From Chloroflexota bacterium (GTDB lineage Bacteria > Chloroflexota > Dehalococcoidia > Lucifugimonadales > VGZR01), in NCBI GenBank assembly GCA_027625225.1, contig JAQBWG010000048.1:1-9655 (forward strand): a stretch of 9,655 nucleotides of DNA. The letters run 5' to 3'. Each line of letters begins with the position of its first letter. Position 1 is the stretch's first letter. The position numbers and the translations under genes are program-made. Positions 1 through 6,224 of the stretch are shown piece after piece. A model generated the notes under the pieces. That model was not told where the DNA came from. It ran no database searches and saw nothing but the letters and a program-made list of their open reading frames with translations.

Positions 1-270
1 TTTCACTAGCGTGGTTACTTTTTTAAGTAGCTGGTCTGTGACGCCATCCGAAGTGAGAACGAGCGGCCACTGTGATTTGGATGAGATTTCTCCGCCAGAA
101 GGACTAAACGCGCGCGATTCGGGTGCATCGGCCAGTTCATCTTCGCCGGCGAGCGGTTTGATGGCGGCGGCTTTGATACCACGCTGGTTCAATAGCGATA
201 CGAGAGATGCACACAACGCAGTTTTGCCCGCGCCTCGTTCGTCTGATGCGATGTAGAGGATGCTCGTCAT
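1..270 (-). CDS. BioD-like P-loop ATPase (AAA_26 / dethiobiotin-synthetase-like), N-terminal part
   Basis: Only the first 90 codons are inside the window; the gene continues past the left edge. It begins MTSILYIASDERGAGKTA and has a BioD-type phosphate-binding loop around residues 9-17 (SDERGAGKT), followed by LCASL and, at residues 35-40, AAIKPL. This arrangement is typical of the dethiobiotin synthetase-like N-terminal domain of proteins that often carry a C-terminal DRTGG or phosphotransacetylase-like domain. That second half cannot be seen here. The ATG at 270-268 is preceded at about 10 nt by GGAGAG, a good ribosome site, and by an extended -10 promoter further up. Whether the protein is a biosynthetic enzyme or a regulatory ATPase cannot be decided from this fragment. 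Confidence 0.75.
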   Translation of the reverse strand, partial: MTSILYIASDERGAGKTALCASLVSLLNQRGIKAAAIKPLAGEDELADAPESRAFSPSGGEISSKSQWPLVLTSDGVTDQLLKKVTTLVK

Positions 271-311
271 GCCTTGATTGCTCTCCAAATCTGGCCTTGT
301 TTTAGCTGTGG

Positions 312-320
312 ATTATATCA
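312..320 (-). promoter_or_regulatory. extended -10 promoter for the BioD-like gene
   Basis: Reading the minus strand, TGATATAAT is a perfect extended -10 element (TGn followed by TATAAT), about 42 nt upstream of the ATG at 270. No good -35 hexamer lies 16-18 nt upstream, which is normal for extended -10 promoters. It lies between the end of tRNA-Gly and the gene, so the gene probably has its own transcript. Confidence 0.45.
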
Positions 321-356
321 GCGCACGCAGCCGAGGGCACTGATTATGGAAAGAAG

Positions 357-432
357 TGGAGCGGGAGATGGGATTTGAACCCACGACATCTTGCTTGGAA
401 GGCAAGAGCTCTGACCACTGAGCTACTCCCGC
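357..432 (-). tRNA. tRNA-Gly (anticodon UCC)
   Basis: The complete cloverleaf reads on the minus strand. The acceptor GCGGGAG pairs perfectly with CTCCCGC. The D arm is GCTC/GAGC. The anticodon stem CTTGC/GCAAG encloses the loop CTTCCAA, giving anticodon TCC, and the T arm is GTGGG-TTCAAAT-CCCAT. The discriminator is T and the CCA end is encoded (357-359). It decodes GGA and GGG. It lies 41 nt downstream of the dehydrogenase gene on the same strand. Confidence 0.97.
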
Positions 433-442
433 TCGCAGGATT

Positions 443-471
443 ATTGTACCGCAGAGGCGGATTGTTGCTAA
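443..471 (-). promoter_or_regulatory. candidate promoter of tRNA-Gly
   Basis: On the minus strand TTAGCA (471-466) and TACAAT (448-443) are separated by 17 nt. Each matches four or five positions of the sigma-70 consensus. The -10 box ends 10 nt before the tRNA 5' end at 432, as expected for a tRNA promoter. The -35 box starts just past the dehydrogenase stop codon. Confidence 0.4.
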
Positions 472-473
472 AG

Positions 474-1538
474 CTATCCCAGAGCAACTACCACCGCGTC
501 ACCGACCTGCGACGTCGTGGCCTTGCCGCCAAGGTCGGGTGTGAGCGTCTTAGCCTCCGCCAGCACGGCCAACGCGGCCTTTTCGATGGCGTCACCCGCC
601 GTCGCCTCACCCAGATGGTCGAGCATCATGCCCGCCGACAGGATGGCTGCCAGCGGGTTTGCGATGCCCTGCCCGGCGATGTCCGGCGCGCTGCCGTGGG
701 TCGGTTCGAACATGGACGGGAATCGCTTCTCAGGGTCTATGTTGCCGCTGGCCGCAAGTCCGATGCTGCCGGTGATGATGCCGCCAAGGTCGGTGAGGAT
801 GTCGCCGAACAGGTTGCTGGCGACGACCACATCGAACGCCTCGGGGCGGCGAACGAACTCCATGCAGGCGGCGTCCACAAGAATGGACTTCGTTTTGATG
901 TCAGGATAGCTGGCGGCGACGTTCTTGAAGGCACGGTCCCATACGACCATGCCGTAACCCTGCGCGTTGGATTTGGTAACCGAGGTAACGTGCTTTTTCT
1001 TATTGCGCTTGCGGGCCAATTCGAAGGCATAAGTGATGACGCGCTCGCAGCCGTGTCTGGTAAACACCGCGGTTTGAATGCCGGTCTCCTGGGGAAAGTC
1101 GAGGTACTGGAAGCCACCGACGTTGGCGTACTCGCCCTCGGTGTTCTCGCGGATAACCATCATGTCAATGTCGTAGGGCTTCTTGCCGCTTAGCGGAGAG
1201 CTTACGCCCTCGTACAGCACCGACGGACGTTCGCAGACGTACTGGTCGAACGCACGGCGGATAGGCAACAGCAGGCCGTTGAGTGTGACGTGGTCTTGCA
1301 GTTTGTGGTGGCCGACCGCGCCGAGGTAGATGGCATCGAACGGACGAAGCGTATCGATAGCATTCTGGGGCATCATGCGGCCATGTTCAAAATAGTAATC
1401 AGAGCCCCAAGGGAACTCGGTAAATTTGAAATTGATGTTGTACTGTTTGGCTGCAACGCTGAGAACCTTGATGCCCTCTTCGATAACGTCAACGCCGATG
1501 CCGTCGCCTCTGATAACCGCTATATCGAACTTTGCCAT
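474..1538 (-). CDS. NAD-dependent decarboxylating dehydrogenase, tartrate/D-malate/3-isopropylmalate family
   Basis: The 354-residue protein has the usual length for the isocitrate/isopropylmalate dehydrogenase fold. These enzymes oxidise a 2-hydroxyacid and decarboxylate it with NAD(P)+ and Mg2+ or Mn2+. Visible landmarks are the N-terminal IRGDGIG (residues 9-15), the substrate-binding stretch LPIRRAFDQY with Arg94/95 and Arg104, IRENTEGEY with Arg130 and Tyr137, catalytic Lys189, metal-binding Asp222/246/250, and HGSAPDIAG (281-289). Asp286 in the last motif points to NAD+ rather than NADP+. The FDQY and RENTEGEY blocks resemble tartrate dehydrogenase/D-malate dehydrogenase (TtuC/DmlA) more than classical LeuB, and no other leucine genes are nearby. 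The exact substrate is therefore uncertain. The ATG at 1538 is preceded by AAAGGGTAGG. The gene is divergent from the alcohol dehydrogenase gene and ends shortly before tRNA-Gly. Confidence 0.9.
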   Translation of the reverse strand: MAKFDIAVIRGDGIGVDVIEEGIKVLSVAAKQYNINFKFTEFPWGSDYYFEHGRMMPQNAIDTLRPFDAIYLGAVGHHKLQDHVTLNGLLLPIRRAFDQYVCERPSVLYEGVSSPLSGKKPYDIDMMVIRENTEGEYANVGGFQYLDFPQETGIQTAVFTRHGCERVITYAFELARKRNKKKHVTSVTKSNAQGYGMVVWDRAFKNVAASYPDIKTKSILVDAACMEFVRRPEAFDVVVASNLFGDILTDLGGIITGSIGLAASGNIDPEKRFPSMFEPTHGSAPDIAGQGIANPLAAILSAGMMLDHLGEATAGDAIEKAALAVLAEAKTLTPDLGGKATTSQVGDAVVVALG

Positions 1539-1578
1539 GCCCTACCCTTTCGTCGTCAGCTTTGCGTGAGCGCCTAGT

Positions 1579-1607
1579 ATTGTAGCGGATACGATACGGT
1601 TGACACC
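1579..1607 (-). promoter_or_regulatory. weak leftward promoter candidate for the 2-hydroxyacid dehydrogenase
   Basis: On the minus strand TACAAT (1584-1579) is a good -10 hexamer 40 nt upstream of the ATG. The hexamer 17 nt further up (GGTGTC, 1607-1602) is a poor -35 box. If used, this promoter would overlap the -35 element of the rightward promoter on the opposite strand. Confidence 0.3.
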
Positions 1608-1628
1608 TCCCTTCCACAAAAACATAAT
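1600..1628 (+). promoter_or_regulatory. sigma-70-type promoter of the alcohol dehydrogenase gene
   Basis: TTGACA (1600-1605) is a perfect -35 box. A 17-nt spacer separates it from CATAAT (1623-1628), which matches the -10 consensus at five of six positions. Transcription should start near 1635, giving a leader of about 20 nt that holds the ribosome site. This is the best-scoring promoter by eye in the window. Just upstream, GATAC occurs twice in tandem (within 1588-1598). Confidence 0.65.
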
Positions 1629-1641
1629 CCAAGTCAGATAT

Positions 1642-1648
1642 GAGGAGG
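1642..1648 (+). promoter_or_regulatory. strong ribosome binding site
   Basis: GAGGAGG lies 7 nt before the ATG at 1656 and is a near-complete anti-16S match. It fixes this ATG as the start of the alcohol dehydrogenase rather than a downstream Met codon such as the third codon. Confidence 0.7.
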
Positions 1649-1655
1649 ATAAGTA

Positions 1656-2768
1656 ATGAAGATGCACGCGGCGGCGCTCCACGAGTACGGCCAGCCCATG
1701 GTCGTCGAAGAGATAGAGATAGACGACCCGAAGCAGGGCGAAGTGCTGGTAAAACTGGCCGCTTCGGGCGTGTGCTACAGCGATTATATTTTCGTGGAAG
1801 GCAAGCCGCTTTTCGAAAGTCCACGTCCCATCGTGCTCGGCGACGAAGGCGCGGGCGTCGTGGAAAAGGTCGGGCCGGGCGTTACCACGGTCAAGCCCGG
1901 TGATCATGTGGTGATGTCGTGGATGTACATGTGCGGGCAGTGCCGCTATTGCACCGTTGGTCGTCCGAACTTATGTGACGTGGGCCGCGGGCCTGAAATC
2001 GGCCAGGGCTATCTCGCCGACGGCACGACACGCATGCACAAAGGCTCTACGCCGTATTACCACTTCATCGGCATCTCGACCATGGCCGAGTACTCCGTTG
2101 CATCCGAAAACAGCGTCATCAAGATTGACAGCGACATTCCGCTCGACAAGGCCGCGCTCCTCGGCTGTGCAGTGATGACAGGCGTAGGCTCCGTCATCAA
2201 CACCGCGAAGGTGGAGACTGGGGCCAGTGTGGCCGTGTTCGGTGCGGGCGGCGTCGGCATCAGCGCCATCCAGGGCGCCGTGTTGTCCGGTGCGTACCCC
2301 ATCATCGCGGTGGATACCCGTGCCAACAAGCTGGAATTCGCCAAAAAGTTCGGCGCGACGCACACGGTGGACGCATCGAAAACAGACCCTGTTCAGGAGA
2401 TTAGGAATATCACCGGCGTTGGTGCTGACTATACGTTCGAGGCTACCGGCAACGTAAAGGTGATGCGACAGGCGTTCGAGGCGGCGGGTAGAGGCGGAAA
2501 GGCAATCGTCATCGGCGCGGCAGGTATCGGCGACGAAGTTTCCATCAACGCACTGGACTTCCCATTTACCGAAAAGTCGCTCATCGGGAGCGGCTACGGC
2601 AGCGCCAGACTACGGGTAGACATCCCCAGGCTCTTGAACCTCTACAAGGCGGGCAAGCTCAAGCTGGATGAAATGGTGACTCAAACCTATCCGCTGGTCG
2701 ATGTGAACCGGGCCTTCGACGACTTGAGGGAAGGGAAGAATATCCGAGGCGTTTTAGTTATGGACTAG
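1656..2768 (+). CDS. zinc-type alcohol dehydrogenase (MDR superfamily) with Asp at the catalytic-zinc His position
   Basis: The 370-residue protein is a full-length medium-chain dehydrogenase/reductase, expected to interconvert an alcohol and an aldehyde or ketone using NAD(H) in the cytoplasm. The GroES-like catalytic domain includes GVCYSD with Cys40. Four structural-zinc cysteines are at 93, 96, 99 and 107. LLGCAVMTG carries Cys171, the usual third catalytic-zinc ligand. The Rossmann domain has GAGGVG (196-201) and an acidic Asp220 at the end of the second strand, favouring NAD over NADP. The usual GHEGAG motif reads GDEGAG, so the second zinc ligand is Asp63. The family resembles class III/NDMA-dependent type alcohol dehydrogenases, but the substrate is unknown. 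The gene is preceded by a strong promoter and ribosome site, stands alone on its strand, and its stop codon overlaps that of the convergent NHL gene. Confidence 0.93.
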   Translation: MKMHAAALHEYGQPMVVEEIEIDDPKQGEVLVKLAASGVCYSDYIFVEGKPLFESPRPIVLGDEGAGVVEKVGPGVTTVKPGDHVVMSWMYMCGQCRYCTVGRPNLCDVGRGPEIGQGYLADGTTRMHKGSTPYYHFIGISTMAEYSVASENSVIKIDSDIPLDKAALLGCAVMTGVGSVINTAKVETGASVAVFGAGGVGISAIQGAVLSGAYPIIAVDTRANKLEFAKKFGATHTVDASKTDPVQEIRNITGVGADYTFEATGNVKVMRQAFEAAGRGGKAIVIGAAGIGDEVSINALDFPFTEKSLIGSGYGSARLRVDIPRLLNLYKAGKLKLDEMVTQTYPLVDVNRAFDDLREGKNIRGVLVMD

Positions 2769-4021
2769 CTAGTCTGGTTTCCCGCAGCCATCACCATACG
2801 GACGCGGTGGTTGTAGGTGTCAGCCACGTAGAGATTGCCCGCGCTATCCACGCACACACCGTACGGCCTATCCAGCAAGGCTAACGTCGGGTCGCCACCG
2901 TCGCCCGAAAAACCGCGGCTTCCGCACGTACCCGCGGCGGTGGTTATGACGCCGTCTGTGCCCACAGCACGAACACAGTGGTTATAGGTGTCGGCGATGT
3001 ACAGCGTGCCGTCGGGGCCGATATGGATATCGTTCGGCCTGTTCAACTGCGCGTTGATTGCGAGCCCCCCGTCGCCCTCATAGCCGCGTGTGCCGTTGCC
3101 AGCCACGGACGTCACAATGCCGTTGGTGTCAATTTTGCGAATCCGATGGTTTCCTGAGTCCGAGAAGTAGATATTCCCCGCGTCGTCAACCGCCATTCCC
3201 CCGGCAGGCTCAGCCGCCTGCCCAACCTGCTGCCACATCCTCGCATCGAGAGCGGGGCCGCCGTCACCACTGAAGGCCGCGTTGCACGCTGAGGTTTTAT
3301 CCTCTTCGTTCCAGCCTAGCTTGTTCGACTCTCCAAGCATCTCGGCCGTCTTTATGCCTTGTTCTTCGCCCACCAGACACTGGCCCGCAAAGCGGGTGAT
3401 GATGCCGTTCGTATCTATAACACGAATCACCTGGTTCGCCTGATCCATCACGTACAGGTTGCCAGCTTTGTCGAACACGACTGCTGCGGGAAGGTCAAGC
3501 TCGGCCGTCTTCGCCGGGCCGCCATCACCTGAATAAAAACGTGCGCCTGTTCCTGCGATATCCTCGACCATGCCCGTTTTCATATCGAATCGCTTGATAC
3601 GCGAGTTATGCCACGCCGCGATAACCATGCGGCCCTGATCGTCAAAGACGATGTGTGTGGGATGGTTGAACGCATGCTGCAGAGCGGGGCCCTCCGGGCC
3701 GTCGCCCAGGCCTTCGGCGCCCGCGACCGTCTCCAGCTTGCCGTCCGGCAGGAATGCCCGTATGCGGTGGTTGTTCCAGTCGAGCAGATACATGCGGCCA
3801 TCCGGTCCGAACTCCACATCGAACGGAAGGTATAGGTCGGACTCCAATGCCGGTAGGTCTTCCGGCGCCCGTCCGGCGATACCCGTACCTGCGATGGTGC
3901 AGATCTCGCCGGGATTGCAATCCGGGACGGAAGAGCCTCCACACGCCGCCACAAAAATGCCGATAGCCGCAACAGCTATCGCGAGTACTAAAAATCGTAT
4001 CCCCAGCTTCGGCATCACCAT
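2765..4021 (-). CDS. NHL-repeat six-bladed beta-propeller lipoprotein (418 aa)
   Basis: The protein starts with a basic N terminus, a hydrophobic segment (residues 8-26) and a lipobox VAAC with Cys27, so it should be a membrane-anchored extracytoplasmic lipoprotein. Six NHL blades follow: about 62-101, 118-157, 175-213, 272-308, 326-364 and 383-411. Typical cores are GNLYVAD and NHRVR, and several blades are separated by GDGG loops. The last blade lacks its outer strand and the N-terminal ICTIAG (40-45) resembles it, suggesting a Velcro-type ring closure. Residues 214-249 form an insertion absent from the neighbouring paralogue and contain Cys215 and Cys246. NHL propellers usually bind ligands or proteins, and some are hydrolases; no catalytic residues can be assigned here. 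The start lies 1 nt after the upstream stop, without a clear ribosome site, so translational coupling is likely. A second ATG at 4015 is possible. Confidence 0.85.
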   Translation of the reverse strand: MVMPKLGIRFLVLAIAVAAIGIFVAACGGSSVPDCNPGEICTIAGTGIAGRAPEDLPALESDLYLPFDVEFGPDGRMYLLDWNNHRIRAFLPDGKLETVAGAEGLGDGPEGPALQHAFNHPTHIVFDDQGRMVIAAWHNSRIKRFDMKTGMVEDIAGTGARFYSGDGGPAKTAELDLPAAVVFDKAGNLYVMDQANQVIRVIDTNGIITRFAGQCLVGEEQGIKTAEMLGESNKLGWNEEDKTSACNAAFSGDGGPALDARMWQQVGQAAEPAGGMAVDDAGNIYFSDSGNHRIRKIDTNGIVTSVAGNGTRGYEGDGGLAINAQLNRPNDIHIGPDGTLYIADTYNHCVRAVGTDGVITTAAGTCGSRGFSGDGGDPTLALLDRPYGVCVDSAGNLYVADTYNHRVRMVMAAGNQTS

Positions 4022-4022
4022 G

Positions 4023-5180
4023 CTAACTCGCTAATGTGATGCGCAGAATGCGACTGTTGAAGGTGTCGGCGATGTACAGATGCCCGCTGTTATCGAACGC
4101 GATGCCCCAGGGCTTGTTTAGGAACCGGGGTCGTCCCTTCAGTCCGGGGCCTTCGCCTTTACCATCCCATACCATCGAGATAAGACCCGTCTCCAAATCA
4201 ATAGCCCGGACGCAGTTGTTGGCAGTATCCGCGAGATACAAACGGCCGTCCGGCCCAAACTCCAAATCGCTCACGCCACTAATCTGCGCCCGCAACGCAA
4301 GGCCGCCGTCGCCGGAGAAGCCGTTCGTGCCAGTGCCCGCAACAGTTTCTATGACGTTACGGTCGAAATCTACGCGGCGGATGCGATAGTTCAAGCCATC
4401 TGCGATATAGAGAACACCGTTCGAGTCCATAGCAAGCGCGCCAGACGGGTTAGGATTCGGGCCTGCCTCGAAATTCAGCAGTGCCCGGCTGGGCGAACCA
4501 CCGTCGCCGCTGAATCCCGCTTCGCCCGTACCCACAACCGTCGAGACTTCTCCCGACGAAGTAATCATTCTCACTCGCTGATTCCGCTGGTCGAGCACAT
4601 ACATATTGCCTTCGGCATCGAAGGCTAAACTCTTCGGCTGATTGAAATGAGTGTCTTCCAGTGAGGCATCGTCGCCGCCATACCCGGGAGTACTCCCGGC
4701 GATGAGTTTTACCAATCCCGTTTCAGGATCGAGACGGCGGAGTTTGTGGTTGTGCCACGCCGCAATATAAATGTACCCATCGGAGCCGAAGACCATGTCA
4801 GAAGGGTGATTTAGCCGGATGGTTTTTCCCGGCAAACCGGGTTCGAGTCTCTCGTCCGCGACGTCGTCCGGGCCATCACCGACGAAGTCGCCCACGATGG
4901 TTTCGACGGTGCCGTCCGGGTTCACTTTCCTGATGAGGTGATTATTCCAGTCAAGTATCCAGGGCGTACCGTCTGGGGCAAACTCCACATCAATAGGCCA
5001 ATAGAATCGTGTTTCCGTCTTGTCCAGCGCATCGTCATTCAGTCCGGCGACACCGATGCCAGCCCAGATGCATGAATTGCCCGGCTCGTCCGTACACTTG
5101 GTTGTGGAGGCCTCACCGCAGGCAACAAAAGCGGCCAGTACGAACAATACAAGTATGCCTATTACAAACCGCTTCTTCAA
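4023..5180 (-). CDS. NHL-repeat six-bladed beta-propeller lipoprotein (385 aa), paralogue of its neighbour
   Basis: The protein begins MKKR, has a hydrophobic stretch and a lipobox FVAC with Cys21, so it should be a lipid-anchored surface or periplasmic protein. Six NHL blades lie at about 58-97, 123-162, 179-217, 246-282, 300-338 and 354-383, with GDGG loops and cores such as DWNNH, AWHN and ADTFN. A Cys pair near the mature N terminus (Cys29, Cys37) and Cys323 in NNCVRA have counterparts in the downstream protein. Blade-by-blade similarity to that protein indicates a whole-gene duplication. The start is TTG at 5180-5178: AAGGG sits about 7 nt upstream and an in-frame TAA four codons before it rules out any earlier start. 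The gene lies 18 nt after the preceding gene and 1 nt before the next. Its ligand is unknown. Confidence 0.85.
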   Translation of the reverse strand: MKKRFVIGILVLFVLAAFVACGEASTTKCTDEPGNSCIWAGIGVAGLNDDALDKTETRFYWPIDVEFAPDGTPWILDWNNHLIRKVNPDGTVETIVGDFVGDGPDDVADERLEPGLPGKTIRLNHPSDMVFGSDGYIYIAAWHNHKLRRLDPETGLVKLIAGSTPGYGGDDASLEDTHFNQPKSLAFDAEGNMYVLDQRNQRVRMITSSGEVSTVVGTGEAGFSGDGGSPSRALLNFEAGPNPNPSGALAMDSNGVLYIADGLNYRIRRVDFDRNVIETVAGTGTNGFSGDGGLALRAQISGVSDLEFGPDGRLYLADTANNCVRAIDLETGLISMVWDGKGEGPGLKGRPRFLNKPWGIAFDNSGHLYIADTFNSRILRITLAS

Positions 5181-5198
5181 ATCTATCCCTTACCTAGC

Positions 5199-6212
5199 CT
5201 ATGGAGTCGTTTCTCCCCCATCCGGCGGCCTGTAGACCATAATTCCGTCCACCAACGGTGGCGCAAGCACTTGGCCGCCCACCGCCCAAACTCCACCCTC
5301 GGAATCCACCCACACGCCGTGGAACGCTTCAACTATGTTAATCCCAGTGTCAACGCTCTTCCAGGCATTTCCATCCCGTCTCAGAACCGATCCATCTACC
5401 CCGACCGCATACCCTTCGCCGTTTCCGGTGAGATATACACCTATCGCATGAAGTGCTCCTGAAGGTGTTACGTCTTTCCAACCGTCTCCGATGTTTTCCA
5501 CAAGAACCCCGCTCCCGAAACCGCCAACCGCCACGAAGCGCTCCGCGTCCGCATGTACCGTAAACAACGTACGGTCGGTCCCCGACGATGCTCGTTCAAA
5601 GCGCTGTCCGTCGTAGTGCAAAGCCACACCGCCGGTACCGACCATCCAGATATCTTCGGCACTTCTGCCAGTGAGCTTAAACAGCGAAGCATACTGCACT
5701 ACATCCTGCGGAAAACCTTCAGCAGGCGACCACGTCCCGCCGTCGAAGTGCCACGCAAACGCGCCCGAACTGGCGTGTCCGCCCACGGCCCACAAATCGT
5801 TCTGAGCGGTCCCCCAGATGCCGTACACCGTCGCGGTGCTTGGTGTGGTCATCCGCTCGAATTCGCCGTCGTGAAAGCGAAGAATCATGCCGCCGCTGCC
5901 ACCCATGAACACCGGCCCGCCCGGAAAGCCGAACACCCACCACAGGTCGCCCGACTGCCCGGTATCCATCCGCTGCCACTCAATCCCGTCGTAGTGGTAC
6001 ACCAGCGGGCCGACCTCGAGCCCGCCGTCCGCACCGACCGTACAGATGTCGTCCGGCCCTGTTCCCCACACCGACGCAAGCGCGCCGGGCAAGTCTTTGA
6101 GTACGACCTCCCAGTTCTCCTGCACAGGTTGTTCCGGCTCACTACCGTTGCACGCAGCCAGACCAAGCGCTAAAAAGAGCGCAACACCGAGAAGATACCG
6201 AACCCGCATCAC
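5199..6212 (-). CDS. probable seven-bladed beta-propeller lipoprotein (BNR/YCF48-like repeats)
   Basis: The 337-residue product has a hydrophobic leader and lipobox LAAC with Cys21, so it is predicted to be lipid-anchored outside the cytoplasm. The mature part contains seven degenerate repeats starting at about residues 44, 89, 127, 174, 220, 257 and 304. Each has a pattern like VWGTGPDDIxxVG followed in most by a YDGxxW-like strand. This resembles BNR, Kelch or YCF48-type propellers common in bacterial surface proteins, although the blade count is inferred by eye. No catalytic motif is seen. The start is either GTG at 6212 (AGGG 10 nt upstream) or the adjacent ATG at 6209 (GGTGG 4 nt upstream); these differ by one residue. 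The gene follows the amidase stop by 12 nt and precedes the NHL pair, so all three lipoproteins are probably co-expressed. Confidence 0.78.
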   Translation of the reverse strand: MMRVRYLLGVALFLALGLAACNGSEPEQPVQENWEVVLKDLPGALASVWGTGPDDICTVGADGGLEVGPLVYHYDGIEWQRMDTGQSGDLWWVFGFPGGPVFMGGSGGMILRFHDGEFERMTTPSTATVYGIWGTAQNDLWAVGGHASSGAFAWHFDGGTWSPAEGFPQDVVQYASLFKLTGRSAEDIWMVGTGGVALHYDGQRFERASSGTDRTLFTVHADAERFVAVGGFGSGVLVENIGDGWKDVTPSGALHAIGVYLTGNGEGYAVGVDGSVLRRDGNAWKSVDTGINIVEAFHGVWVDSEGGVWAVGGQVLAPPLVDGIMVYRPPDGGETTP

Positions 6213-6224
6213 ACCACCGCAGCC

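Noticed and set aside
271..356. Rho-independent terminator between tRNA-Gly and the BioD-like gene
   Set aside because: Only short imperfect GC-rich complementarity is present and no T-run follows on the minus strand.
375..1193. A 272-codon open frame on the plus strand opposite the 2-hydroxyacid dehydrogenase
   Set aside because: It is also codon-register antisense, runs across the tRNA-Gly gene, and shows no domain. The minus-strand enzyme has all family catalytic residues.
2765..5180. DNA-level repeat array, because GDGG-coding stretches recur on the minus strand
   Set aside because: The recurring nucleotide blocks encode the same loop of the NHL blades and are diverged at the codon level. 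They are protein repeats, not a DNA repeat or CRISPR array.
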